DNA of 45,002 bases. Source: Sphingomonadaceae bacterium. Lineage in GTDB: Bacteria > Pseudomonadota > Alphaproteobacteria > Sphingomonadales > Sphingomonadaceae. A program made the position numbers and the translations under genes. The stretch is taken from contig CANHQT010000017.1 in assembly GCA_947463325.1 (NCBI GenBank), forward strand, positions 1 to 45,002, read 5' to 3'. Of the stretch, positions 16,941 to 25,518 are shown in pieces. Numbering within the stretch: the stretch's first letter is position 1; the number at the start of each line of letters is the position of its first letter. The notes beneath the pieces were generated by a model. It saw only the letters and a program-made list of their open reading frames with translations. It was not told the DNA's origin and did no database searches.

Positions 16941-18209
16941 TCAGTCTTCCAACGCCTTGACGATCAGGCTGGCGTTGGTGCCGCCAAAGCCGAAGCTGTT
17001 GTTGAGCGCGGCGCGCACGGTGCGCTTCCGCGCCACATGCGGGACGAGGTCGACGCCGTCGGTGCCCTCGTCAGGCGTGTCGAGGTTGAGCGTCGGCGGC
17101 ACAATCTGGTCGCGGATGGCAAGGATGCAAAAGATCGTCTCGACCGCGCCGGCCCCGCCGAGCAAATGGCCGATGGCCGATTTGGTCGAGCTCATCGACA
17201 CATCGGCAATCGCATCGCCGAACAACCGCTTCACCGCGCCAAGCTCGATGGTGTCGGCCATCGTCGAAGTGCCGTGGGCGTTGATGTAATCAATGTCTGC
17301 CGGGGTCATGCCCGCCTTTTTCAGCGCCATTTCCATCGAACGATAGGCGCCATCGCCATCGGGATGCGGTGCGGTGACATGATAGGCATCGCCTGACAGG
17401 CCATAGCCGACGACCTCGGCATAGATTTTCGCGCCGCGTGCCTTGGCATGCTCATATTCCTCGAGCACCACCACGCCCGCGCCCTCACCCATCACGAAAC
17501 CGTCGCGGTCCTTGTCATAGGGGCGGCTGGCCTGTTCCGGCCGGTCATTATAGCTCATGTTGAGCGCGCGTGCCTGGGCAAAGCCGGCGATGCCGAGCGG
17601 GTTGACCGTCGATTCGGCACCGCCCGCCAGCATGATGTCCGCATCATCGTCGCGGATCATACGCGCCGCATCACCGATCGAGTGCGCGCCGGTCGAACAG
17701 GCGGTCACCACAGCATGATTGGGGCCCTTGAGGCCATATTTGATCTGCACCTGACCGGTGATCAGGTTGATCAGGCGGCCGTGCACGAAATGCGGGGAAA
17801 CGCGGCCCGGCCCGCGGGTGTGCAGGTTGACCGATTCTTCCTCGATCCCCGGCAGACCGCCGATGCCCGACCCGATCGAGCAGCCGGTGCGCAGCTTGTC
17901 GGCTTCCGACATATCGGTCAGGCCGGCATCCTCGAGCGCCTGCCCGGCCGCATCGAGGCCATAAATGATGAACGGATCAACCTGGCGCTGGATCTTGTGA
18001 TCAACCCGGGCGTCGGGATCGAAGCCCCACGGGTGATCCTTGCCCTTCACCTCGCAGGCGATGAGGCATTTGTGCCCGCCGCCTTCGGCATCGAAGCGCG
18101 TGATGCGGCCCGCGCCGGATTTCGACGCCAGGATGTTTGCCCAGCTGGTTTCCACATCGCCGCCCAGCGGCGTCACCAGCCCAAGACCTGTCACGACAAC
18201 CCGCCGCAT
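16941..18209 (-). CDS. fabF: Beta-ketoacyl-ACP synthase II
   Basis: FabF condenses acyl-ACP with malonyl-ACP in each fatty-acid elongation round. The 422-residue enzyme has the Cys-His-His triad: Cys171 in VVTACSTGAHS, His312 in NAHGTSTMADT and His348 in KSAIGHLLGGAGA. The N-terminus RRVVVTGLGLVTPLG is typical. It follows acpP by 131 bases in the fabD-fabG-acpP-fabF order. Assignment as FabF rather than FabB rests on length, on the acpP linkage and on the triad spacing. Confidence 0.97.
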   Translation of the reverse strand: MRRVVVTGLGLVTPLGGDVETSWANILASKSGAGRITRFDAEGGGHKCLIACEVKGKDHPWGFDPDARVDHKIQRQVDPFIIYGLDAAGQALEDAGLTDMSEADKLRTGCSIGSGIGGLPGIEEESVNLHTRGPGRVSPHFVHGRLINLITGQVQIKYGLKGPNHAVVTACSTGAHSIGDAARMIRDDDADIMLAGGAESTVNPLGIAGFAQARALNMSYNDRPEQASRPYDKDRDGFVMGEGAGVVVLEEYEHAKARGAKIYAEVVGYGLSGDAYHVTAPHPDGDGAYRSMEMALKKAGMTPADIDYINAHGTSTMADTIELGAVKRLFGDAIADVSMSSTKSAIGHLLGGAGAVETIFCILAIRDQIVPPTLNLDTPDEGTDGVDLVPHVARKRTVRAALNNSFGFGGTNASLIVKALED

Positions 18210-18340
18210 GCGCTCTCTCCGTTTACCCTGTCGCTCAACCAGAAATGCGACAGGCCCAGTCCCTGTTCAAGGGGCTGAGCCTGTCCCGACTCCATTCCGC
18301 GGCGCGCCCGGCGCGCAGCGGTGGAGATAAACCCGGCCTA

Positions 18341-18577
18341 TCAGCCGTTGTTGGCGTCGATGAAGTCGATCGCGTCCTTGACGGTCGAGATCTTCTCAGC
18401 CGCATCGTCCGGGATTTCCACGCCGAATTCTTCTTCGAAGGCCATGACCAGCTCGACAATATCGAGGCTGTCTGCACCCAGATCGTCGATGAAGCTCGCG
18501 TCTTCTGTCACCTTGTCGGCCTCGACGCCGAGATGCTCGACGACGATTTTCTTCACGCGCTCTGCGGTGTCGCTCAT
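18341..18577 (-). CDS. acpP: Acyl carrier protein
   Basis: This small acidic carrier (78 residues) holds growing acyl chains on a 4'-phosphopantetheine attached to Ser37 in the [13 protein letters not shown] motif. The rest forms the standard four-helix fold, and the length is exactly that of bacterial AcpP. AAGGAAG precedes the ATG. A gap of 131 bases to fabF and 88 bases to fabG leaves space for a separate promoter, in keeping with the very high expression acpP usually needs. Confidence 0.98.
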   Translation of the reverse strand: MSDTAERVKKIVVEHLGVEADKVTEDASFIDDLGADSLDIVELVMAFEEEFGVEIPDDAAEKISTVKDAIDFIDANNG

Positions 18578-18665
18578 TGCAGTTACTTCCTTGGCTTTAT
18601 GAACAATGGTTCAGGCGCTGCACTAGAGGCGAGCGACGCGGCGCGCAAGTGCAAGCTGCCCTCTA

Positions 18666-19406
18666 CTAAAGCATCGCCATCCCGCCGTTCACATGGATGG
18701 TCTGGCCGGTGACATAACCGGCCTCGCGGCTGGCGAGATAGACGGCGGCGGCGGCAATATCTCCGCCCTCACCCATCCGGCCCATCGGGATACGGGCGTT
18801 GAGCGCCTCTTTCTGCGCATCGGGCAGCGCATCCGTCATCGCACTGGCAATGAAGCCGGGGGCGATGCAGTTGGCCGTGACCCCGCGTGAGGCAAGCTCC
18901 TGCGCCACGGATTTGCTCATGCCGATCAGGCCCGCCTTGGTCGCGGCATAATTGGCCTGCCCCGGATTGCCGGTGACGCCGACCACGCTGGTGACAGAAA
19001 TGATCCGGCCAAAGCGCTGCTTCATCATCGGCTTGGCAGCGGCGCGCATCAGGCGGAATGCGGCTTCGAGGTTGATACGGATCACCTCGTCCCACTCCTC
19101 GTCCTTCATCCGCATGAGGAGGTTGTCGCGCGTGACCCCGGCATTGTTGACGAGGATGTCGAGCTGTCCGCCGAGTGCTTCAACCGCCTGCGGCACCAGC
19201 GCATCCACCGCCGCTGCATCGCCCAGATTGCAGACGAGGCAAACATGATCCCCGCCCAGTTCCGCCGCGAACGCAGCGAGCTTCGCTTCATTGCTCCCCG
19301 ACAGCGCCAGCCGCGCGCCCTGCGCGGCCAGTGCACGCGCTATCGCCGAACCAATGCCACCGCTCGCGCCAGTCACCAGCGCGGTCATGCCTGAAAGATC
19401 GAACAT
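18666..19406 (-). CDS. fabG: 3-oxoacyl-ACP reductase FabG
   Basis: FabG reduces 3-oxoacyl-ACP to 3-hydroxyacyl-ACP with NADPH. From the second of two adjacent ATGs (19406, AGAGGG at good spacing) the product is 246 residues. It has cofactor motif TGASGGIG (12-19), NNAG, and the Ser140-Tyr153-Lys157 triad in SVTSVVG and NYAATKAG. The C-terminal GQTIHVNGGMAM is the FabG signature. The open frame extends to 19508, but that part overlaps the beta-propeller gene and lacks family similarity. The 13-base gap to the beta-propeller gene shows co-transcription. Confidence 0.97.
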   Translation of the reverse strand: MFDLSGMTALVTGASGGIGSAIARALAAQGARLALSGSNEAKLAAFAAELGGDHVCLVCNLGDAAAVDALVPQAVEALGGQLDILVNNAGVTRDNLLMRMKDEEWDEVIRINLEAAFRLMRAAAKPMMKQRFGRIISVTSVVGVTGNPGQANYAATKAGLIGMSKSVAQELASRGVTANCIAPGFIASAMTDALPDAQKEALNARIPMGRMGEGGDIAAAAVYLASREAGYVTGQTIHVNGGMAML

Positions 19407-19419
19407 CATTGCCCTCTTG

Positions 19420-21402
19420 CTACTGCCGTCCGCCCTTGCGCGGGGTGAAGTCGATGCGGCGCACTTCGACGATCCGTCCCTGCTCCATCCGGCCTTCGAC
19501 CAGCTCATAGCCCATCAGCGCAAAGATGCGATCCCCGTAAAAGATCGGCCGGGCATTGCCATACCAGTCGGTGCAGGACGCTAGGCAGTTGTCGTCGACC
19601 GCGCGCTGTTCGTCGGCATCGAGCTGGCTTGCGGGCGAAAGCTCCCGCGCGTGGCGGTTGAGGAAAAAGATGCCCGATCCCGAACCCAGGAAACGCGCAT
19701 TGGGGTGGGTAATCGCCCGCGCCACCGGCAGGCCGAGCAAGCCATTCGCACCGTCCGGCGAATCGGAGCGGAAGAAATAGGCGTGACTGCGGTTCTCACC
19801 CTCCCGCGCGGCAGGCAGCGCATAGCGGCTGCCGAGGCGCGGCCGGCCATCGAGATCGACTGTCTGGAAGACGAGCTGCTCGCGCTGGTCGTTGCCGATC
19901 ACCATCGCGTCGCGGCCCATGATATCGATGCGGCTGACATCGACCGGGCTATCGAGGCTGGTGACCGCACCGCCCGCCAGCGGAACGACATGGATCGATC
20001 GCGCGCGCCGCTGTCTGCGCTCATACCATCCGGGCGATCCGGCATAGACCAGATGCCGACCGATGAAGCGGTTGTGCAGCGAACCGATGTCCTCCCCCCC
20101 GGGCAGCGGCCGATAAACGCGGCCCCGCGCCATGCGGTCGCCACGCCCGAACTCGCGATAGGGTAGGCGCAACAGCGCCAGATCGCCCTCGCCGACCTCG
20201 GCGGACCACATGCGATCACCACCCTGATCGGCGCGCACCAGCACGTTCAGAACATCATCGTCCGCACGGAAACTGAACTGGTCAGTGGGATTGCCCCACA
20301 CACCAACAGACTGCGGCGCGGAACCATTCAGCGGGATGCGATACAGCATGGCGCGCAGGTCCGGCCGATCGGCGTTCCAGGGCGAGATGAACGCATCGCC
20401 CGCCCAGACATAGACGGCATCTTCCGCCACATAAAATGTGCGCGAACCCGACCCCAGCACCACCGTGGTGCGGCAGGCGAGCTCGGCCAGTGCGAGATCG
20501 CAGCTGGTGACGCTGTGCGTGGTATCGATGTTGGCGCGGCGCGAATTGCGCAGCATGTCCGCGACATAGACGCGGCGCGGCGTCGCCAGCCGCTCGAAGC
20601 CCGCTTCCGGCCCGCCACGCGACCAGCGGCGCAGGCCCGGCAGGCTGTCCCAAATCTCCTCGCCATCCGCATCGTAGAAGTTGAGCGGCGTGTAGACGAC
20701 GAGGCGGGTGCCAATCAGGCGCGAGGCATAGTTGCGGCTGCTGTAGTAATCGTTCGAGCGCAGATGGTGCGTGTCGCGATAGGTCAGCCGCCCGTCATCG
20801 CTGATCGCAAAGCGGTTTATCTCTGTCCCCGACCGCGCATAGTTGAACCCGATCACGACGACGAGATCGCCGCTCACCAGCATCTCGTCATACCAGGCAT
20901 AGCTTCCGTCCCCGTCGGAGGGCGGGAATGCATCGACCGTATCAACCGTCCTCAGCCCGCCGTTCGAGGTATCGACGGTGAACAGCCGTCCGCGCCGCAG
21001 CACGACAAGGTGGCGGCCATGCGTCTTGACGATACCGCCTTCGTCGACATTCGCGGTCTGGTTGTTGGTGATCGATGGCGCGGCAGCGCGCGATCCGGAA
21101 ACAGTGATGCTGACCGGCGCAGCAGCGCTTTCAGCGGCGACATCCCCTGCCGGCGGAGGCGGCGAAGCAGCGGGCGGAGGCGGCGATGGGGATGGCGGCG
21201 GCGGGACGGGCGGATAGCTCTCCTGCAGCTCCTCATTGTTGCGCTGGACGCGGCGGAGGAAGGCTGTGAGCTCGCGCTCGCTCGAAAAGCTGCGCATGGT
21301 CGGCCCGCTCGACTGAGCCGATGCCGTTTCATCCCGGCTACCGATTAGCACAACGCCCGTTGCCGCCACTGCCAGCAGCAGCGCCCCTGCCCAAGCCCGC
21401 AT
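19420..21402 (-). CDS. Secreted beta-propeller domain protein
   Basis: The 660-residue protein has an N-terminal signal or anchor (AGALLLAVAATGVVLIGS, about 5-22), a helical stretch (30-65) and a proline-rich linker (66-92, mostly P/S/A). A large domain follows that matches the Beta_propel family (distantly WD40-like), recognised by ITNNQTANVDEGGIVKTHGR (about 111-130) and repeated VVIG/VYVWAGD blades. A paired-cysteine insert lies near the end (DDNCLASCTDW). It should act in the periplasm or at the outer face; no enzymatic motif is evident. It lies between fabD and fabG, 13 bases before fabG and 74 after fabD, so it is part of the fatty-acid operon. GGGAGAGG precedes the ATG. What the propeller binds is unknown. 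Confidence 0.85.
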   Translation of the reverse strand: MRAWAGALLLAVAATGVVLIGSRDETASAQSSGPTMRSFSSERELTAFLRRVQRNNEELQESYPPVPPPPSPSPPPPAASPPPPAGDVAAESAAAPVSITVSGSRAAAPSITNNQTANVDEGGIVKTHGRHLVVLRRGRLFTVDTSNGGLRTVDTVDAFPPSDGDGSYAWYDEMLVSGDLVVVIGFNYARSGTEINRFAISDDGRLTYRDTHHLRSNDYYSSRNYASRLIGTRLVVYTPLNFYDADGEEIWDSLPGLRRWSRGGPEAGFERLATPRRVYVADMLRNSRRANIDTTHSVTSCDLALAELACRTTVVLGSGSRTFYVAEDAVYVWAGDAFISPWNADRPDLRAMLYRIPLNGSAPQSVGVWGNPTDQFSFRADDDVLNVLVRADQGGDRMWSAEVGEGDLALLRLPYREFGRGDRMARGRVYRPLPGGEDIGSLHNRFIGRHLVYAGSPGWYERRQRRARSIHVVPLAGGAVTSLDSPVDVSRIDIMGRDAMVIGNDQREQLVFQTVDLDGRPRLGSRYALPAAREGENRSHAYFFRSDSPDGANGLLGLPVARAITHPNARFLGSGSGIFFLNRHARELSPASQLDADEQRAVDDNCLASCTDWYGNARPIFYGDRIFALMGYELVEGRMEQGRIVEVRRIDFTPRKGGRQ

Positions 21403-21476
21403 CGCACCTCTCCCCTATCGTTGCTCCCCGCAACGATGCACCGGCAATCCTGTTCCTGCGATGAACGGTCCACCGC

Positions 21477-22412
21477 TCACAGGGTGGCGAGCAGCGCCTC
21501 GATATCGTCCATGCCGATGATGCTTGTTGCCTCGACATCGGGCGCAATGCGTTTGACCATCGGGGACAGCACCTTGCCGCCGAACTCGACCGTGTGGGTC
21601 ACGCCCGCCCCGGCCATGTTGGCGACGCTCTCGCGCCAGCGCACCCGGCCCGTCACCTGCTCGACCAGCAGCGCCTTGGCCGTTTCGGCATCACTGACCG
21701 GTGCGGCAGTGACATTGGCATAGAGCGGCACGGTGAGGCCCGCCGACGGGGTCTCCGCCAGCGCAGCGGCCATCGCCTCTGCCGCTGGCTGCATCAGTTC
21801 GCAGTGGAAAGGCGCGGATACCGGCAGCAGCACGCCGCGCTTGATCCCATGATCCTTGACCAGCGCCACCGCGCGCTCGATCGCGCCCTTGTGGCCGGAA
21901 ATCACGACCTGCGACGGGTCATTGTCATTGGCGACGGCACACACCTCGCCCTCGGCCGCCGCATCGCACAGCTCTTGCGCCTTTTCGATGTCCGCGCCGA
22001 GCAATGCCGCCATCGCGCCGACGCCGACCGGCACCGCCGCCTGCATCGCCTGCCCGCGCAGCTTCAGAAGGCGTGCGGTCGTGGCCAGATCGAACGCCCC
22101 GGCCGCGCACAATGCGCTATATTCGCCAAGGCTGTGCCCGGCGACGAAATGCGCCTTTTGCGCCAGCGCAATGCCGCCTTCGCGCTCCAGCACCCGCAGT
22201 GTCGCGATGGCATTGGCCATGATCGCCGGCTGGGCATTTTCGGTAAGGGTCAGCTGGTCTTCCGGCCCTTCGGTCATCAGCCGAAACAGATGCTGTCCCA
22301 GCGCCTCGTCGACCTCCTGAAACACCTCGCGCGCCACAGGCGAAGCAGCCGCCAGCGCCGAACCCATGCCAACGGCCTGGCTACCCTGCCCGGGAAAAAT
22401 AAAAGCTCGCAT
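21477..22412 (-). CDS. fabD: Malonyl-CoA:ACP transacylase
   Basis: FabD moves malonyl from CoA to ACP, supplying the extender unit for FabF. The 311-residue enzyme has the N-terminal FIFPGQGSQAVGMG motif (4-17), nucleophile Ser94 in GHSLGEYSAL and the catalytic histidine in APFHCELM (about residue 202). The C-terminal VEFGGKVLSPMVKRI is typical. It follows the LD-carboxypeptidase gene by 21 bases and leads the fab genes. Assignment is secure. Confidence 0.97.
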   Translation of the reverse strand: MRAFIFPGQGSQAVGMGSALAAASPVAREVFQEVDEALGQHLFRLMTEGPEDQLTLTENAQPAIMANAIATLRVLEREGGIALAQKAHFVAGHSLGEYSALCAAGAFDLATTARLLKLRGQAMQAAVPVGVGAMAALLGADIEKAQELCDAAAEGEVCAVANDNDPSQVVISGHKGAIERAVALVKDHGIKRGVLLPVSAPFHCELMQPAAEAMAAALAETPSAGLTVPLYANVTAAPVSDAETAKALLVEQVTGRVRWRESVANMAGAGVTHTVEFGGKVLSPMVKRIAPDVEATSIIGMDDIEALLATL

Positions 22413-22433
22413 CTGTTTTCCTGTGAAGATTGA

Positions 22434-23330
22434 TCAGCCGAACCGGCCGAAGGGGACGATCTTGTTGCCGGCATAATGGCCGATTTCGCAGCGGCCGCCG
22501 TAGCGGATGTTGGTGCGCTGGCACCAATCCTGGGCGATGCCGACCTCATCCTTGCCGAACGGCCGGTCATTTTCGCGGGTATCGGTCACCTGACCGAGGC
22601 GGATTTCAGCCGGGGCATTGCGCCACAGCGCGGAGGTCAGCGCAAAGAAACAGCGGTCCACCGCGTAAAGATATTCGCCGACTTCCTCTACCATCAGCAC
22701 ATGGCCGGTGACATCGGGCCACAAGGGCGTGCCGACCATCATCGCCGCACTGATCAGGTTGAAGGCGACATAGCGTTCACCGACCTTGAGGCCGGGTTCT
22801 AGGCTGCGCGGATCCTTCCGCGCCAGCCAGGCGAGCGCCCGCATCCGCGCCTCTTCCGACCCGTCCACCACCATCGGGCCGTGACACAGATGGGGGAAGC
22901 CGGCCCGATAGAGCAGCGCCAGCATGTAGGATGCGTCGCTATAGCCCATATAGGTCTTGTTGCGCGCCGCCGGGCCGAGCCGGGGCAGCACATCGGGCGC
23001 GATCCGCCCGGCACCATAGCCGCCGCGGGCAAACCAGATGGCATCGATATCCTCGCGGTTCGCCATTTCCACAAAGGCGGCGGTGCGCTGTTCATCAGAG
23101 CCGGCGAAATGGCCGTGCATCATCGGATCGGGCACAGTCTCCGCATCCGACCAGACAAAGCCGGTGTGGCCGCTCACTTCGTCGGGGGAACGCGCAAACA
23201 CCTGTGGGTGCCAGACCAGCTCGACATCGGGGAAATGCGCCGCAACCAGCGCGTTGGTGCGCTCATAATGGCGGGGGAGGATATAGACCGACGGGGCAAC
23301 GATGCCGATGCGCTTTTTGGTCACGCTCAC
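22434..23330 (-). CDS. LD-carboxypeptidase (peptidase S66, LdcA-like)
   Basis: Family members remove the terminal D-alanine from murein tetrapeptides so that the tripeptide can be reused. The product (298 residues from the GTG at 23330, preceded by GGGGAAAG) shows RIGIVAPS at the N-terminus, FARGGYGAGRI, the nucleophile serine in YMGYSDAS (about residue 131), HGPMV, the glutamate pair in LMVEEVGEY and a C-terminal IGHYAGN that should carry the histidine. The usual Ser-Glu-His set is therefore plausible. The frame reaches upstream to 23375, but the GTG with a good ribosome site fits better. It starts a leftward string with fabD 21 bases downstream, and diverges from the Mpl-like ligase. Confidence 0.88.
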   Translation of the reverse strand: MSVTKKRIGIVAPSVYILPRHYERTNALVAAHFPDVELVWHPQVFARSPDEVSGHTGFVWSDAETVPDPMMHGHFAGSDEQRTAAFVEMANREDIDAIWFARGGYGAGRIAPDVLPRLGPAARNKTYMGYSDASYMLALLYRAGFPHLCHGPMVVDGSEEARMRALAWLARKDPRSLEPGLKVGERYVAFNLISAAMMVGTPLWPDVTGHVLMVEEVGEYLYAVDRCFFALTSALWRNAPAEIRLGQVTDTRENDRPFGKDEVGIAQDWCQRTNIRYGGRCEIGHYAGNKIVPFGRFG

Positions 23331-23386
23331 TTCTTTCCCCTTATTCCGCCCTTCCCTAGGCTCGCGAAAAACCATAGCGGGGCAGA

Positions 23387-24766
23387 ATGCAACAGGCCAA
23401 ACGCTATTTCTTCAGCGGCATCGGCGGATCGGGCATGCTGCCACTCGCGATGATCGCCCGCGCACGCGGCGCCGAAGTGCGCGGCAGTGACCGTTCCCGT
23501 GATCAGGGCCGCAGCACAGAGAAATTCGCCTGGCTCGAGGCCAAGGGTATCCGCCTGTTTGCCCAGGACGGCAGCGGCATCGAATCGGCGGACCAGACGC
23601 TGGTCGCCTCCGCCGCCGTAGAGGCGACCGTGCCTGATGTCGCACGCGCTTCGGACCTCGGCTGCCCGCGCATCACCCGCGCCGAACTCAATGCCGCTTT
23701 CTTCAATGCCGCTGCCGCACGCATCGGCGTGGGCGGGACGAGCGGCAAATCGACCGTCACCGGCATGATCGGCTGGATCCTGCACCGCGCGGGCCGCAAC
23801 CCGACCGTGATGAACGGCGCGGTCATGCGCAATTTCGCACGCGGAGACGAAGCCTTCGCCAGCGCCCTTATCGGCGGCACCGACGCTTACATCAGCGAGG
23901 TGGATGAGAGCGACGGATCGATCGCGCTCTACAATCCGACCATCGCCGTCGTCACCAACATCAGCCTCGACCACAAAAGCCTCGCCGAACTGCACGGCCT
24001 GTTTGGGGATTTCGTGCGCAAGGCCGCGCACCCGATCGTCAATGCCGATGATCCGGAGAGCGCACCTCTGCTCGGCAGCGGCGCTATCCGCTTCGGCTTT
24101 GACGAAAGCGCCGACGTGCGCGGTGTCGATTTCCGCGCCGAACCGTTCGGCAGCCACTTTGGCGTCATCGCCGGCGGATCCCGGCATGATTGCTTCATCC
24201 GCATGCCGGGGCGGCACAATGCTGCAAACGCGCTCGCCGCTATCGCTGCCACACGTGCGGCAGGCGTGCCGGTGGCAGAAAGCGTTGCCGCGCTCGCCGA
24301 CTTCACCGGCCTTGCCCGCCGCTATGAAGTCATCGGCACAGCGCGCGGCGTGACGGTGATTGACGATTTCGCCCACAATCCCGACAAGGTGGCCGCAACG
24401 CTGGCGGCCGTTGCAACACAGCCGGGCCGCGCGCTCCTTTTCTTTCAACCGCATGGCTATGGCCCCTTGCGCCAGATGGGCAAGGAACTGGCCGCCTCCT
24501 TCGCGAGCGGGATGCGTACCCATGACCGGCTGTGGGTGTGTGACCCGGTCTATTTCGGCGGCACCGTTGACCGCAGCACCGGCAGCGAAGCCTTTGTGGC
24601 GGACATTGCGACACATGGCGCCCGCGCAACCTACCTCGCCACCCGTGAGGAATGTGCCGCCGCCATGCTTGCAGAGGCGCGTGAAGGCGACCGCATCCTC
24701 ATCCTCGGCGCGCGGGATGATACGCTGACGGAATTTGCCGGCGAGATCCTGTCCCGCCTGGTCTGA
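23387..24766 (+). CDS. mpl: Mur ligase, probable UDP-MurNAc:tripeptide ligase (Mpl-like)
   Basis: Mpl joins recycled L-Ala-gamma-D-Glu-meso-DAP to UDP-MurNAc. The 459-residue protein has the three-domain Mur ligase order: N-terminal Rossmann part with GIGGSGM (11-17), central ATPase with Walker GGTSGKST (116-123) and SEVDESDGS, VVTNISLDHK, and a C-terminal domain with IDDFAHNPDKV and FFQPHGYGPLR. MurC is the close alternative. The choice of Mpl rests on separation from any dcw-type division cluster and on pairing with the divergent LD-carboxypeptidase, which makes the tripeptide; that is inference. The neighbouring starts are 56 bases apart and must share a promoter region. Confidence 0.75.
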   Translation: MQQAKRYFFSGIGGSGMLPLAMIARARGAEVRGSDRSRDQGRSTEKFAWLEAKGIRLFAQDGSGIESADQTLVASAAVEATVPDVARASDLGCPRITRAELNAAFFNAAAARIGVGGTSGKSTVTGMIGWILHRAGRNPTVMNGAVMRNFARGDEAFASALIGGTDAYISEVDESDGSIALYNPTIAVVTNISLDHKSLAELHGLFGDFVRKAAHPIVNADDPESAPLLGSGAIRFGFDESADVRGVDFRAEPFGSHFGVIAGGSRHDCFIRMPGRHNAANALAAIAATRAAGVPVAESVAALADFTGLARRYEVIGTARGVTVIDDFAHNPDKVAATLAAVATQPGRALLFFQPHGYGPLRQMGKELAASFASGMRTHDRLWVCDPVYFGGTVDRSTGSEAFVADIATHGARATYLATREECAAAMLAEAREGDRILILGARDDTLTEFAGEILSRLV

Positions 24767-24771
24767 GCGGC

Positions 24772-24909
24772 TTGCTTTCCCGCGATTTCCCTGTATAGGC
24801 GCGCCCTTCATGCCGCTTGCGGTGTGATTAATCGAGTACCGACGACAGCCGGAGGGGTGCCCGCATGGTGCGGGGATCAGCGATCGGCCAATGTGAAGGA
24901 TAAGTCGAC
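24772..24909 (+). promoter_or_regulatory. Candidate promoter and structured leader of the rpsF operon
   Basis: TTGCTT (24772-24777), 16 bases, TATAGG (24794-24799) form a plausible vegetative promoter. About 100 bases of leader follow before rpsF, with a small hairpin CCCGCA-TGG-TGCGGG preceded by GCCGG. Ribosomal protein S6:S18 autoregulatory leaders are known in bacteria, but I cannot confirm the conserved bulge here. Treat the promoter as moderate and the leader role as speculative. Confidence 0.4.
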
Positions 24910-25278
24910 ATGGCTCATTACGAGCATGTCTTCCTCGCGCGTCAGGATCTCAGCCAGGCTCAGGTTGATGCCCTCGCTGAGAATGCGACGAAGATCGTGG
25001 AAGACCAGGGCGGCAAGGTCGCCCGCACCGAGACCTGGGGTCTCAAGCAACTGGCCTACAAGATCGAAAAGAACCGCAAGGCGCATTTCGTGATGCTCGC
25101 CATGGACGCGCCGGGCGCGACCGTTGCCGAGCTCGAGCGTCAGGCTTCGATCAACGAAGACATCATCCGCTATCTCACCATCCGCGTCGACGAGCATGAA
25201 GACGGCCCGTCGGTGATGATGCGCAAGAGCGACCGTGCCGGCCGTGGCCGCCGCGACCGCGAAGAAGGGATGGAATAA
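24910..25278 (+). CDS. rpsF: 30S ribosomal protein S6
   Basis: S6 binds the central domain of 16S rRNA as a heterodimer with S18. The 122-residue protein begins [15 protein letters not shown] and has the family motifs [20 protein letters not shown] (about 43-62) and [17 protein letters not shown]. The C-terminal tail is rich in Arg/Gly/Asp/Glu, as in other alphaproteobacteria. GAAGGA precedes the ATG. It is first in rpsF-rpsR-rplI, with rpsR starting 2 bases after the stop. Confidence 0.98.
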   Translation: MAHYEHVFLARQDLSQAQVDALAENATKIVEDQGGKVARTETWGLKQLAYKIEKNRKAHFVMLAMDAPGATVAELERQASINEDIIRYLTIRVDEHEDGPSVMMRKSDRAGRGRRDREEGME

Positions 25279-25280
25279 TC

Positions 25281-25505
25281 ATGGCCCGCGCATTCTTCCG
25301 CCGCCGCAAGACTTGCCCCTTCTCCGCGAAGGACGCACCGCGCATCGATTATAAGGACGTCCGCCTGCTGTCGGGTTTCCTGTCCGAGCGTGGCAAGATC
25401 ATGCCGAGCCGCATCACTGCGGTTTCCACCAAGAAGCAGCGTGAGCTGGCCCGTGCGATCAAGCGCGCGCGCCACATCGGCCTGCTTCCCTACATCGTGA
25501 AGTAA
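25281..25505 (+). CDS. rpsR: 30S ribosomal protein S18
   Basis: The 74-residue protein partners S6 on the small subunit platform. The sequence has [20 protein letters not shown] near the N-terminus, the family motif [20 protein letters not shown] (about 40-59) and the ending [14 protein letters not shown]. The single Cys in KTCPF is typical. It lies 2 bases after rpsF, whose GGGATGGA tail gives the ribosome site, so translation is coupled. Confidence 0.98.
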   Translation: MARAFFRRRKTCPFSAKDAPRIDYKDVRLLSGFLSERGKIMPSRITAVSTKKQRELARAIKRARHIGLLPYIVK

Positions 25506-25518
25506 GGGAGCGGGGCTC

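Noticed and set aside
23327-24811. 494-codon minus-strand frame opposite the Mur ligase
   Set aside because: It is a mirror frame; the ligase has Walker and Mur motifs on the plus strand.
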